A stretch of 64,000 nucleotides of DNA. Origin: Gammaproteobacteria bacterium (GTDB lineage Bacteria > Pseudomonadota > Gammaproteobacteria > Pseudomonadales > Azotimanducaceae). Of this stretch, positions 8,860 through 16,934 are shown one piece after another (positions within the stretch are counted from its first letter, which is position 1; each line of letters opens with the position of its first letter). The notes beneath the pieces are model-generated. The model ran no database searches. It saw only the letters and a program-made list of their open reading frames with translations, and had not been told where the DNA came from. Location: positions 21,922-85,921 of the forward strand of contig JAJFKA010000009.1 of NCBI GenBank assembly GCA_021773555.1, read 5' to 3'. A program made the position numbers and the translations under genes.

Positions 8860-9875
8860 GACATCACGAATTCTGGAATCCCCGTATTTTCGAGTTGCCG
8901 TATTACGCCTATCTGGTTATCGGCGGTCTCGTTCGCGGTCTGTCGGTTAAATCACTGGCAAAGGCAAATTATGCGCTGGATCACGGCGAGATCGGTATTG
9001 GATCGAAATTTGATACCCAGATGGCGTTCGAGCAATCCCTATTCCTGCCGACCGCGCGCATTGATGCAGGCCTTTCCGACGCCGAGAAGCAACGGGTGGT
9101 GACTGATTTCGCGGCGGAGCACGGATTTCCATTGATTTTGAAGTCCGACATCGGCAGCGTCGGCAAAGGCGTGGTCAGGCTGTCTGACGCGGCGGATGTA
9201 CCGGTAAGAATTGCGCAACTGGCAGGCAGCTACCTGGTGCAAAAATTTACGCCATTTAATGAAGAATATGGTGTCTTTTATGTTCGCCATGGCGGTCGTC
9301 CGTTGATCACCGGGATCAACAGGAAGCATTTTCCAACCATCGTTGGAAACGCACGCAGTACCGTCCGACAGCTTGCCGATGCACATCCGCGATGCACCCC
9401 ACACTGGGCGACATTTCTACAGTACCTTGATGTGCAACGGGTACCTGCGGCCGGTGAAGTCGTGCAACTGTCCTTTATTGGCTCGCATACCATGGGATGT
9501 AAGTTTACTGACGATAGTGAGTTGAAGACACCGGCACTTGCGCAGGCTGTTTTTTCAATATTCCAGGACCAGCCGGGATTCAATTTCGGCAGACTGGATT
9601 TGAAAGCGGAAAGTCAGCAGGCGTTTCAGCGTGGCGAGTTTCATGTCATCGAGGTCAATGGTGTTGCCTCATTGCCGACGCACATGTTCGACCCGGAGAA
9701 AACACTTCTGCAGGCCTACAGGATATTCCTCGAGCACGGTAAATATTTGCTCGACGCTGCGAGCGAACACAGAAATCAGACCATGGTGTTGCATTCCTAT
9801 AAGGAGATTGTCAGCAAGGTCCGACGCAATACCGCCATACTGAACATGAGCCATAAGCGGCTTATGGATGTTTAA
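8856..9875 (+). CDS. ATP-grasp family ligase
   Basis: This is a protein of about 339 residues with an ATP-grasp core: a nucleotide-binding stretch FPLILKSDIGSVGKGVVRLSD near residue 90 and the metal/ATP site FHVIEVNGVASLPTHMFDPE near residue 265, with the typical Glu-x-Asn. ATP-grasp enzymes join a carboxylate to an amine or thiol through an acyl-phosphate. The substrate is not evident and it does not look like a standard Ddl or RimK. Its 3' end overlaps the convergent OlsB-like gene by 14 bp. The proximity to aminolipid genes makes a role in modifying a lipid or amino-acid headgroup conceivable, but that is only context. The start is uncertain (GTG at 8856). Confidence 0.8.
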   Translation: MRHHEFWNPRIFELPYYAYLVIGGLVRGLSVKSLAKANYALDHGEIGIGSKFDTQMAFEQSLFLPTARIDAGLSDAEKQRVVTDFAAEHGFPLILKSDIGSVGKGVVRLSDAADVPVRIAQLAGSYLVQKFTPFNEEYGVFYVRHGGRPLITGINRKHFPTIVGNARSTVRQLADAHPRCTPHWATFLQYLDVQRVPAAGEVVQLSFIGSHTMGCKFTDDSELKTPALAQAVFSIFQDQPGFNFGRLDLKAESQQAFQRGEFHVIEVNGVASLPTHMFDPEKTLLQAYRIFLEHGKYLLDAASEHRNQTMVLHSYKEIVSKVRRNTAILNMSHKRLMDV

Positions 9876-10716
9876 CAGCCGATTTTTTCGAGGGTACAAG
9901 GGTAGTATTGCCGGATAACATTGATGCGGCGTCAACGTAGATACAGATGAATGTCGTGTTGAATACGGGGTCAATGACCGCGCAGTCACTGGTCCTGGCA
10001 CCCAGTTTCAGATACCCGCGCAGTAATGTGGGGATTCCCTGGGTCGCATCGTCGAAGTTCGCTTGGCCCGCCCGGCTGGCCGCATGGCCAGCCCGGATGT
10101 CTGCAATCCTGATATGTTTTCCAACCGGGTGTGGCATCAAGGCTTCAGGGGCCAGGTTGTGGTTATAAAGATAGCTGAGGACATCCCGGTGACTGTCAAT
10201 GTCTGTACCGGGAAAACTTGCGCATCCAAACATGACCTCGATGTCGTTCGCCATGATAAATTGCATTGCATACTTCCAGATGAGCATCAGGATAGCGCCA
10301 TTTCGCCCGGTGGGGTCGATGCAAAACCGACCGAGTTCGAGCAGTCGAGTGTAACGATCACGAAGTTTTGCGAGGTCGAAAGCCTCTTCAGTGTAGAAGT
10401 GTTGCCCTGCTGTCAGCGTCTCGTTGCTGACGAGACGCAGGGTTCCGACTATTTTGTGTTCATCGGGAGAATCGACAGCCTTGTTATCAAGAACGATAAT
10501 GTGATGGGCGCATTCATCCCACTCGTCAACGTCTGCCTTCAACCTGATCTTGTTGAGATCGGGATGGCCGCCTTTCTCCAGATACATGACCTGGTATCGA
10601 AGCCGCTGCGCCTGTAAGACTTCCTGGGAGGTTCGTGCGAGGCGCGCTTCATAGCGTCCGGCGCTAACGTTCTGAAGCTGTTGGGGGAGGGCGGATTCAG
10701 TTGATAGTTCACTCAT
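9862..10716 (-). CDS. OlsB-like N-acyltransferase (GNAT fold)
   Basis: This 284-residue protein matches the Acetyltransf_5 family that includes ornithine acyl-ACP N-acyltransferase OlsB. Typical features are QRLRYQVMYLEKG near residue 38, DEWDECAHHIIVLD, the strand VGTLRLV and LELGRFCIDPTGR, followed by MFGCASFPGTD. OlsB transfers a 3-hydroxyacyl chain from ACP to ornithine to give lyso-ornithine lipid. It is the last gene of a minus-strand operon that begins with a PlsC/OlsA-type O-acyltransferase, the expected second enzyme, so an ornithine-lipid-like product is likely. The amino acid used could differ from ornithine. Confidence 0.82.
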   Translation of the reverse strand: MSELSTESALPQQLQNVSAGRYEARLARTSQEVLQAQRLRYQVMYLEKGGHPDLNKIRLKADVDEWDECAHHIIVLDNKAVDSPDEHKIVGTLRLVSNETLTAGQHFYTEEAFDLAKLRDRYTRLLELGRFCIDPTGRNGAILMLIWKYAMQFIMANDIEVMFGCASFPGTDIDSHRDVLSYLYNHNLAPEALMPHPVGKHIRIADIRAGHAASRAGQANFDDATQGIPTLLRGYLKLGARTSDCAVIDPVFNTTFICIYVDAASMLSGNTTLVPSKKSAVKHP

Positions 10717-10719
10717 GTC

Positions 10720-11259
10720 TTAACCGTACTTCAGCGTTGAGGGTGACGCAGCAAAATCAGGATCGATCCGGATGTCCTGCAAATTTAACAGTAATTGGAT
10801 GATCGCCATATGGTGGAGTGTATGGGATTGCAGGAACAGGAGTTCTCGAATCAGACCGGAGGCCACCGTCATGGCGTTCAGATCGCTGTGTGATGAGATG
10901 ACAATATTCAATGTTCCGTTCCTCCGGGATTGTCGCAGGTTTATCAGCCCAAGCTCCTTGATCTTCGTTCTGAGCACAGCGATTGCCTGTCCGGCTGATG
11001 TTTCGATGTCCACTGACCTGGACCTGTCGTCATATTCGATAAGCGCGTTATCGAGCCCGGCAAACAGGCAGCTGTAGTGATCGATGATGTGTCTTGTATG
11101 CATCCCGATGGAGCTATTCTCTGGCGCAGGTCGAAAGCAGTAACAAGTATCGGTTATGTCGGAAAGGGCTTCCAGAAGTTTTCGAAGTGCAATGATATTT
11201 GCCTCCACAGCCTGCGCTAGTCCAGCTTCGCCGGAAGCGCTCTGCAACTGATACATCAT
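10720..11259 (-). CDS. DinB-superfamily protein
   Basis: This 179-residue helical protein has the DinB/YfiT-like histidine arrangement: HTRHIIDHYSCLF near residue 53 and HTLHHMAIIQLLL near residue 148, which would form a three-histidine metal site in the four-helix bundle. Members include thiol-dependent transferases and many of unknown activity. It lies 3 bp upstream of the OlsB-like gene and 1 bp downstream of a small membrane protein gene, inside the aminolipid operon. A role in that pathway is inferred from position only. Confidence 0.75.
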   Translation of the reverse strand: MMYQLQSASGEAGLAQAVEANIIALRKLLEALSDITDTCYCFRPAPENSSIGMHTRHIIDHYSCLFAGLDNALIEYDDRSRSVDIETSAGQAIAVLRTKIKELGLINLRQSRRNGTLNIVISSHSDLNAMTVASGLIRELLFLQSHTLHHMAIIQLLLNLQDIRIDPDFAASPSTLKYG

Positions 11260-11260
11260 G

Positions 11261-11656
11261 TTAGTCCGTCTCCTGCAATATTCTCAGCCGATTCAGGGTA
11301 GTAACGTAAACAGTGGTATAGACCAGACCGACAATGAATCCCGGCGTAATCGTCATGAGTATTTCCGGCGTCCTGAACAACCAGTGAATACCGTAAGCCG
11401 TGCCAAAAGTGACGATGCTAGTGGCCAGAATAGTCAAAATAATTTGCCCCTTCATGTGCGAAAAAAAGTCCATCAGGTATTCCATCATCAACGTCGTTGA
11501 CAGGGTTAACAGCAGGGAATACCCACCCTGTACGAGACCAGATCGCAAACCCGTTTCGAATCCGTGGGAAGCGTTAATGAAGTACGCCCAGCCGCCGTAA
11601 ACAATGAATCCTGCGACGCCCGCCAGCATGCTGCGTTGCAGTCCTGTCGTTTTCAT
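11261..11656 (-). CDS. Small integral membrane protein of unknown function
   Basis: This 131-residue protein has about four hydrophobic segments, including MLAGVAGFIVYGGWAYFI near the N terminus, IILTILATSIVTFGTAYGI and MTITPGFIVGLVYTTVYV near the C terminus. I do not recognise a family or a catalytic motif. Its ATG overlaps the stop of the PlsC-like gene as ATGA, and its stop lies 1 bp before the DinB-like gene. It is therefore a real, translationally coupled member of the four-gene aminolipid operon. A lipid transport or accessory role is a guess from context. Confidence 0.7.
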   Translation of the reverse strand: MKTTGLQRSMLAGVAGFIVYGGWAYFINASHGFETGLRSGLVQGGYSLLLTLSTTLMMEYLMDFFSHMKGQIILTILATSIVTFGTAYGIHWLFRTPEILMTITPGFIVGLVYTTVYVTTLNRLRILQETD

Positions 11657-12486
11657 GTACTAGGACCGACCGCGGCCAGATATTTTTTCGGATAAATTTC
11701 TTCTGTTTCATTTATTGCATCCAACAAACCAGCTCTGACCTTCTCCTCGCAGTACCTGGCGCAGGCTTTTCTCGACTCGAACTGTGCCACAGTGACCGGT
11801 TCATGGAAGATGAGTTGGACGGTTGCGGGTTTTAATCCCAGTCCGTTGAGAAAATGGGAAAGGAACGGCATCGGGATATACCAGGCGTAGAAGTCGCGCT
11901 GATCCTGATTCATCCTGCTCCCCTTGTAGTGGGTGTAGGCGACGGTGACCGGTTGAATTTGGATGGATTGCCCGTGAAGATCCGCCGCCTGGAAGAGACT
12001 GCTTCGAAATCGCTCCACGTGAGTACCTGGCGTACTGGTGCCTTCCGGAAACAGGATCAGGTTACTTTTGGTTAACAGGTGCTCCTGCATTTGCGCTACC
12101 TGACTCGCCGCGCGCCGTGCATTGCGTTCAAAGAACAGCGTGTTCTGTAACGCTGCCAGCTTGCCAAATACTGGCCAACCGGCGACTTCAGATTTTGCAA
12201 TAAAGCTGCCGGGTATGCTTGAGCCAAGTACGAACACGTCCAGGTAAGAAATATGGTTGACTGCATAAATCACCGGTCGGTCGCTGATCAGTTCGCCCTG
12301 GCGTTCAATGTTCAGGTTGAACAACGCTGCGACACCACGATGGAAAACGAGGATCAGATGATCAGCCCATTTGATTCGGAGCGCCCGGGCGAGAAAAAAC
12401 AAGCTCACCATGCCGAGTATCCAGCAAGCTAAGAGCAACGCTGAAAACACGGTCTTGAAGGTTGACACGGTAATATCCTGTTGCAT
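11653..12486 (-). CDS. OlsA/PlsC-type 1-acylglycerol-phosphate (or lyso-lipid) O-acyltransferase
   Basis: I prefer the ATG at 12486 (MQQDITVSTFKT) over the GTG at 12516. The protein of 277 residues has an N-terminal membrane segment and all main PlsC motifs: NHISYLD (HX4D catalytic pair) near residue 80, the ERN segment NTLFFERNARR and FPEGTSTPGTHVERFRSS (the acceptor-binding EGTS block). It acylates a lyso-lipid hydroxyl from acyl-ACP or acyl-CoA on the inner membrane. Being first in an operon that ends with an OlsB-like enzyme suggests OlsA function, but a phosphatidic-acid role cannot be excluded from sequence. Confidence 0.87.
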   Translation of the reverse strand: MQQDITVSTFKTVFSALLLACWILGMVSLFFLARALRIKWADHLILVFHRGVAALFNLNIERQGELISDRPVIYAVNHISYLDVFVLGSSIPGSFIAKSEVAGWPVFGKLAALQNTLFFERNARRAASQVAQMQEHLLTKSNLILFPEGTSTPGTHVERFRSSLFQAADLHGQSIQIQPVTVAYTHYKGSRMNQDQRDFYAWYIPMPFLSHFLNGLGLKPATVQLIFHEPVTVAQFESRKACARYCEEKVRAGLLDAINETEEIYPKKYLAAVGPST

Positions 12487-12582
12487 AAGTACTCTGACAG
12501 GTGAAACGGGTAACACATTTTATAGGCAGGCGTTCAAATTTTGGTACCTCAAAGCTAAATCAGCGAAAAAAAACCTGTGCCT

Positions 12583-12606
12583 CCCGGGTGTATAATATTA
12601 CCCGGG
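12583..12606. promoter_or_regulatory. Inverted repeat CCCGGGT/ACCCGGG around a TATAAT
   Basis: Two perfect 7-base arms, CCCGGGT at 12583-12589 and ACCCGGG at 12600-12606, flank a 10-base spacer that contains TATAAT at 12591-12596. It lies in the divergent gap between the PlsC-like gene (minus) and the hydrolase gene (plus). A -10 box framed by a palindrome is the usual geometry of an operator, although no good -35 is visible. A simple hairpin is the alternative; no T-run follows it, so a terminator is unlikely. Confidence 0.35.
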
Positions 12607-12667
12607 CTTTCCCCTGGAATGCGGTCCAGTCAGGACCACACCTGTCGCAGCCTATCCAAAGAGGAAA

Positions 12668-12790
12668 ATGAATCCAATGACGAATGGCCTGGCTTCGTGC
12701 GATCAGAAGGTGTGTTCATCCCATTACACCAGCACAAATATAGGGACGATCAGGACGCAGTTTTGTTACGGATGGCGACGTGGAATGTAG
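12668..12790 (+). CDS. Possible 40-residue small ORF upstream of hydrolase
   Basis: An ATG at 12668 follows the ribosome binding site AGAGGAAA at short spacing and opens a 40-codon frame beginning MNPMTNGLASCDQKVC and ending CYGWRRGM, with three Cys in all. It stops 10 bases before the start of the lipoprotein hydrolase. I do not recognise a family. It could be a translational leader for the hydrolase or chance. The good ribosome binding site is the only positive evidence. Confidence 0.3.
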   Translation: MNPMTNGLASCDQKVCSSHYTSTNIGTIRTQFCYGWRRGM

Positions 12791-12800
12791 TTGGCGGGTA

Positions 12801-13610
12801 ATGATTCAGGCAGGCATTTGCCTGACTGCATTGACTGGCTGCTTTCCTCCGTACGAGCCCGTTTCGCAGGATTCGCGCGAGGAGATAAAATTTAGCCAGG
12901 TCCAAATCGAGCAGCATCAGATATTCTTCGCCGAGAGCGGTGATGCATCCGATCCGCTGGTACTTTTTATCCATGGCACGCCAGGATCGTGGCAGGGATA
13001 TGCGCGATATCTGCAGGATCCGGTGCTTAGAAGTCAGGCGCATCTGGTAGCTGTGGACCGACCGGGATTTGGTCGTTCGGGAACACAATTACCCGGCTTT
13101 CGGGAGCAGGCAAGCATCCTGATGCAGGTAGCGCAGGTGAACCACTCCGGGGCACCGGTGGTGCTTGTTGGACATTCACTGGGCGGCAGCCTTGCTTATC
13201 GCATGGCTGTCGATTACCCCGATAAGATTGCTGGAGTGGTTGTCATCTCGAGCAGTATTGACCCGGATCTCGGCGGTGCCCGATGGTATAACCAGCTTGC
13301 CAGCTATTCGCTTTTAGCCTGGGCTGTTCCGGAAGGATTGCTTCGCGCTAACCAGGAAATCATGCCACTGGGGGAAGAACTGGCGATTCTGGCGCCGCTA
13401 CTGAACCGGATTACCTCACCGGTTTCCGTCATTCACGGTACCCAGGACAAACTGGTTGATTTTCGTAACCTGGAGTTCGCCCGGAAATCGCTGACCCATG
13501 CCAATGTCAGAATAGTGCCGGTTGAACGCGGAGGGCATTTCCTGCTATGGGATCAACCGGAGATTGTTGTCAGGGAAATCGTTGCATTACTGAGCAGATC
13601 AGAAGACTAA
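12801..13610 (+). CDS. Alpha/beta hydrolase, predicted lipoprotein
   Basis: The start at 12801 gives MIQAGICLTALTGCFPPY, a type II signal with lipobox LTGC, so the protein is probably membrane-anchored in the periplasm. The fold motifs are the oxyanion HGTPGSW near residue 60, the nucleophile elbow VGHSLGGSL near residue 125 (catalytic Ser), Asp in HGTQDKLVDF and the catalytic His in RGGHFLLWDQPE near the C terminus. Family members hydrolyse esters, epoxides or haloalkanes; the substrate is unknown. The last 4 bp overlap the convergent HExxH lipoprotein gene. Confidence 0.88.
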   Translation: MIQAGICLTALTGCFPPYEPVSQDSREEIKFSQVQIEQHQIFFAESGDASDPLVLFIHGTPGSWQGYARYLQDPVLRSQAHLVAVDRPGFGRSGTQLPGFREQASILMQVAQVNHSGAPVVLVGHSLGGSLAYRMAVDYPDKIAGVVVISSSIDPDLGGARWYNQLASYSLLAWAVPEGLLRANQEIMPLGEELAILAPLLNRITSPVSVIHGTQDKLVDFRNLEFARKSLTHANVRIVPVERGGHFLLWDQPEIVVREIVALLSRSED

Positions 13611-13981
13611 AAACCACCACCGATTCCGAATGGATTGTTTCGTTCAGCTGCGACCGCACGACCTGCCACGAGCAGTTCTCCCTCATGTAAGGGACCCCCG
13701 GCCAGACAATGAAACATTTCATGCTGGAGGATTTCGTTGTGGCCCTGTACGTAATAAATCTCCGCCGGACTGTGTTTTTTCGCGAAGAAGGTGCAACCGA
13801 GCTTGCCGTCGCACTTCTCAGCAACCATCTCCCGGCTCAGGGCGTAAACCGTCGGTTCATCACCGCAGCTACCGACGCGCGCCTGGTACATATCCACCGG
13901 CTTGAGGGTATAGCCGAGTTGAACGGAAGCACAACCAGGCAGTAGAAATCCGATAATCAGGAGCAAACCTAACTGTTTCAC
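13607..13981 (-). CDS. Small lipoprotein with HExxH zinc-binding motif
   Basis: This 124-residue protein starts MKQLGLLLIIGFLLPGCASV, a lipoprotein signal with lipobox LPGC. The mature part has the motif LQHEMFHCLAGG near residue 87, an HExxH zinc-binding signature of metallopeptidases, plus two further Cys (VGSCGDEP and EKCDGKLGC). It is very short for a peptidase and I do not recognise a named family. It may be a minimal metalloprotease or a domain that kept only the metal site. The gene converges on the lipoprotein hydrolase with a 4-bp overlap. Confidence 0.65.
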   Translation of the reverse strand: MKQLGLLLIIGFLLPGCASVQLGYTLKPVDMYQARVGSCGDEPTVYALSREMVAEKCDGKLGCTFFAKKHSPAEIYYVQGHNEILQHEMFHCLAGGPLHEGELLVAGRAVAAERNNPFGIGGGF

Positions 13982-14113
13982 GTCGAAGACCCTTTGTTAA
14001 CTGTTCGAAAGAGAGTCTAGGCAGCGAGCGTAAGGCCTTTATCGACCTTGTGTAATTGAATGTAAGGATTTGAAAGTTGTACCATTTTTGAGGTTACAGC
14101 CCGAAACAGAGCG

Positions 14114-14144
14114 TTTGCCCGATTTTTTCTTCGATCCGGGCAAA
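14114..14144 (+). promoter_or_regulatory. Hairpin in the leader of the wecA-like gene
   Basis: Perfect 8-base arms TTTGCCCG (14114-14121) and CGGGCAAA (14137-14144) flank a 15-base T-rich loop. The hairpin is 55 bases upstream of the wecA-like start, within the 217-base gap after the minus-strand lipoprotein gene. No T-run follows on the plus strand, so an operator or mRNA structure is more likely than an intrinsic terminator. Nothing else was found in the gap. Confidence 0.35.
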
Positions 14145-14198
14145 ATCAGCTTTTAATCAGTTGTAGATGCGTTTAAATAGGGGAAACGAATTGTCGGA

Positions 14199-15302
14199 GT
14201 GCATTTGAATCTCGAACTAATAGCCACGTTCGCTGCGACAACAGTGTTGTTGTTGGGGTTCCTGTCTCTCATCAATCCGTTGGCGACGGCAGTAAAACTG
14301 GTCGATCATCCGGACGGCGATCGTAAGCAGCACGATGGTCTGGTGCCGTTAACGGGCGGCGCTGCGCTGCTCCTGACATTTTTTACGATCTTCATACTGA
14401 CACCGATCGATACCCAGGCTATCGGATACCCGCTTGACTTCTGGCCCACTGTGGGTGTTTTGCTGACTGTGCTGGTGGCGGCTCATGTCATTGATGATGT
14501 TCTTGATATTGATGCGGTGGTGCGACTTGGGATTGACGGTACCATTGGGGTGCTGTTGTGCACGCTTGCATTGCTCCAACTCGACACCCTGGGTTATTTG
14601 TTCGGGCCGGCTGAAATGACGCTTGGTCGCTGGGCGGTTCCGATGACAGTGTTCTCTTTTGTTGCTGCAAGTAACGCCTTTAACTGGACTGATGGCATCG
14701 ATAGCTTGTGTTCAGGGCTGGGGATTGTCTGCTTCGCAACGCTGATTGCCCTGCTCAGGGAAACTTCCCGAACCGATGTAGAAGGACTGGTTGATCTGTG
14801 TATCCTGATTATCACGGCACTGATCCCCATGTACATGGCTAACCTGGGTCTGTTCGGTCGCCGACTAAAGAGTTTTCTCGGTGATTCGGGTGCCCGGCTG
14901 ATCGGATTTATTGCCGCCATTGTGCTCATCTACGCAGCCAGGAAGGGTATGATCGATCCTGTTGTGGCGTACTTTCCGATTGCCGTCCCTGTATGTGATT
15001 GTCTTATCCTGATGGCAGTGCGGATTTCGCAAAAACGTTCACCGCTGTCAGCAGATCGACTGCATGTGCACCACCTGATGATGAATGTGGGACTGTCGGC
15101 CACAATGACTCGCCACTTGCTCCTGTTGATCGGTCTGCTTCTGGGCGCCCTTGGAGTGATGCTTCAGTATCTCGATGTTGAGGAATGGCTCATTTCCATC
15201 GTCGTGGTTGTTTCCTTCTGGCTGTTCATTGCTTTGCGCGTCGTGCTTGTCAAACTTGCCTCAAGAGCGGACGTTGCCCAAGACACTCCAGCTGTAACCT
15301 GA
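14199..15302 (+). CDS. WecA/MraY-family undecaprenyl-phosphate sugar-1-phosphate transferase
   Basis: This polytopic protein of about 367 residues (around 11 membrane segments) has the polyprenyl-phosphate N-acetylhexosamine-1-phosphate transferase signatures: HVIDDVLDID near residue 95 (the DDxxD metal site), NAFNWTDGIDSL near residue 160, FLGDSGARLIGF near residue 225 and the cytosolic HVHHLMMN near residue 287. It starts glycan assembly by placing a sugar-1-phosphate on undecaprenyl phosphate, most likely for the polysaccharide made by the downstream locus. It begins with GTG at 14199 (a TTG at 14205 is possible). The lasso B2 gene follows only 5 bp later, suggesting one transcript. Confidence 0.9.
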   Translation: MHLNLELIATFAATTVLLLGFLSLINPLATAVKLVDHPDGDRKQHDGLVPLTGGAALLLTFFTIFILTPIDTQAIGYPLDFWPTVGVLLTVLVAAHVIDDVLDIDAVVRLGIDGTIGVLLCTLALLQLDTLGYLFGPAEMTLGRWAVPMTVFSFVAASNAFNWTDGIDSLCSGLGIVCFATLIALLRETSRTDVEGLVDLCILIITALIPMYMANLGLFGRRLKSFLGDSGARLIGFIAAIVLIYAARKGMIDPVVAYFPIAVPVCDCLILMAVRISQKRSPLSADRLHVHHLMMNVGLSATMTRHLLLLIGLLLGALGVMLQYLDVEEWLISIVVVVSFWLFIALRVVLVKLASRADVAQDTPAVT

Positions 15303-15307
15303 TTACC

Positions 15308-15739
15308 ATGCGATCGACAGTACAGAAATTTCTCGCCATGGCGGTCAGGCAGCAATGGCTTGCCATGAAAATCTGGACCCTGCTTGGTTATGCGCGTCTG
15401 GCGCTCATCAGACAACCCTTGAAGACGCTGTTACCGGCATCCCGAGTGGCTGGTGTGTCTCCTGCTGAATTGTGCAATGCGCGGGAACTGGGTAGCCTGA
15501 TTGAACGCGTTGCCGACCACACGCCCTGGCGAAGCGCCTGTCTTGTGCAGGCGCTGGTTTGTGTCTGGATGCTGGATACTCGTGATACGCATTATAGCTT
15601 TCACCTCGGAACGAGGTGGCTGGGCAGTTCGCTTGACGCGCATGCCTGGGTCAGTGTCCAGGGTGAAATAATCTGTGGCGAGCAGGTTGCCGCATGCTAC
15701 CAGGAGATTATTCAGCTCGACTCTGACCGATCATCTTGA
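15308..15739 (+). CDS. Lasso peptide biosynthesis B2 protein (leader peptidase)
   Basis: The ATG at 15308 gives a 143-residue protein with the transglutaminase-like cysteine protease fold of lasso B2 enzymes. The segment DHTPWRSACLVQALVCVWML near residue 70 contains the catalytic Cys, SSLDAHAWVSVQGEIICG near residue 110 contains the catalytic His, and an Asp precedes it. It cleaves the leader from the precursor after recognition by B1. It follows the wecA-like gene by 5 bp, and its 3' end overlaps the convergent nucleotidyltransferase by 28 bp. B1 is a separate gene 1.2 kb away, so this is a split-B system with B2 placed apart from B1. Confidence 0.9.
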   Translation: MRSTVQKFLAMAVRQQWLAMKIWTLLGYARLALIRQPLKTLLPASRVAGVSPAELCNARELGSLIERVADHTPWRSACLVQALVCVWMLDTRDTHYSFHLGTRWLGSSLDAHAWVSVQGEIICGEQVAACYQEIIQLDSDRSS

Positions 15740-16896
15740 AACTTGATCAGACCGATGCGCGCCGCGGTAATGATCCTGCGTATATAGAATAGTGGTAGCA
15801 TGAAGCGGTTACTTGATGCATAAATCATCAGCATATAGTCCGGTTGAGGGAAAAGCCGCCGCAAAACGTACCTGACTTTATCGGTGAAACCGGGAATGTG
15901 CCTGAGATTGAGCATGGCGCGATTAGCGATGCCAAGGTCGAGATCTCGCTCGAGCAGTGTGAGTGACTCATCGAATTCTGTTGACCGAAGCTCTTTAAGT
16001 GTTTCCTCATGCAGGTCTGTATTGAACCAGTGTCGCGCCACCAGGATGCTGTTGGCAACGATGGCGCCTATGTTCAGATTTTTTGCCAGTTGCAAGGATT
16101 GGTTTAGTAGCTCGCGATCCAGTGACTCAACTAACAGTGAAATATCATGCAGCCAGATCAACCGGTCGCCAAGATGAGAGTAGTGCTGGCCTCGATGAAA
16201 ACAGGCATGCAGCAGGGCGTGGCTGCAGGAGGGTACCCTGGTCGATTCGGGCAAGGTTTTGATGCTCAGTGAATCCTGCCAGAGCGTCGTAAAGGTCATC
16301 GTCCGGGTCCATTGATGCCGGGAGTTCGAGATCGACTCGTGGAGATCAATGATGTGGCTTATTCCGAACCTGCCGGATTTTCTATACTCACAGGCCTGAG
16401 TTTTTTCGACACCTGCTTCCGGCGTCGGCCTGAATTTGTGTTCGATGAGAAGTTCTGCTGCCTGAGGCAGATCAGCACTGTCCACAAAAATGTCTGTGTC
16501 TGCACGCGGCCGTGTTCCTGGCTCGGGGTACAAGTGCGTTGCCAATGCTCCGCCCTTTAGCAGTAAGGAGCGGATGCCGGCGCTCCCCAAAGCAGTCAGT
16601 ACCGGCAAAATCTGGCGGTTGGTTTCCTCATGAAAAACCATTTCATCACGGGCTATTCGGATGATACGGGTTTTGAATGACTCGCTGACAGGCCTGCCTT
16701 CTGACTGAATTTTCTGCAGAACAATCGGGGCGATCCCGTGGGCGACCAGCAGATCGAGGAAATCGGCCTCGTCGTCTGGATGCATGATCGGCGCGACCCC
16801 CACAGAAGGATTGAACAGGCTTCTGACGAACGTTTCAAAGTGCGTGACCGGTGGGGCCGGGGCCGGGGTTAGACTGGATGGGGTTAGTGTGGGCAT
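15712..16896 (-). CDS. Nucleotidyltransferase family protein in lasso cluster
   Basis: I place the start at the ATG at 16896 (MPTLTPSSLTPAP). The protein of about 394 residues belongs to the NTP_transf_5 family: LLLKGGALATHLYPEPGTRPRADTDIFVD is split around residue 115, with GG and the metal-binding DxD in ADTDIFVD. In Bacillus lasso clusters a nucleotidyltransferase of this kind occurs with an HprK-like kinase and acts after phosphorylation. The pairing here is the same, but this copy lies on the opposite strand between B2 and B1. Related proteins also occur in polysaccharide loci, so its target could be the glycan instead. It overlaps B2 by 28 bp at the 3' ends. Confidence 0.8.
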   Translation of the reverse strand: MPTLTPSSLTPAPAPPVTHFETFVRSLFNPSVGVAPIMHPDDEADFLDLLVAHGIAPIVLQKIQSEGRPVSESFKTRIIRIARDEMVFHEETNRQILPVLTALGSAGIRSLLLKGGALATHLYPEPGTRPRADTDIFVDSADLPQAAELLIEHKFRPTPEAGVEKTQACEYRKSGRFGISHIIDLHESISNSRHQWTRTMTFTTLWQDSLSIKTLPESTRVPSCSHALLHACFHRGQHYSHLGDRLIWLHDISLLVESLDRELLNQSLQLAKNLNIGAIVANSILVARHWFNTDLHEETLKELRSTEFDESLTLLERDLDLGIANRAMLNLRHIPGFTDKVRYVLRRLFPQPDYMLMIYASSNRFMLPLFYIRRIITAARIGLIKFQDDRSESS

Positions 16897-16934
16897 TCTG
16901 CTATATTCAAATTCGACAAAAAATCGTTGACGCA

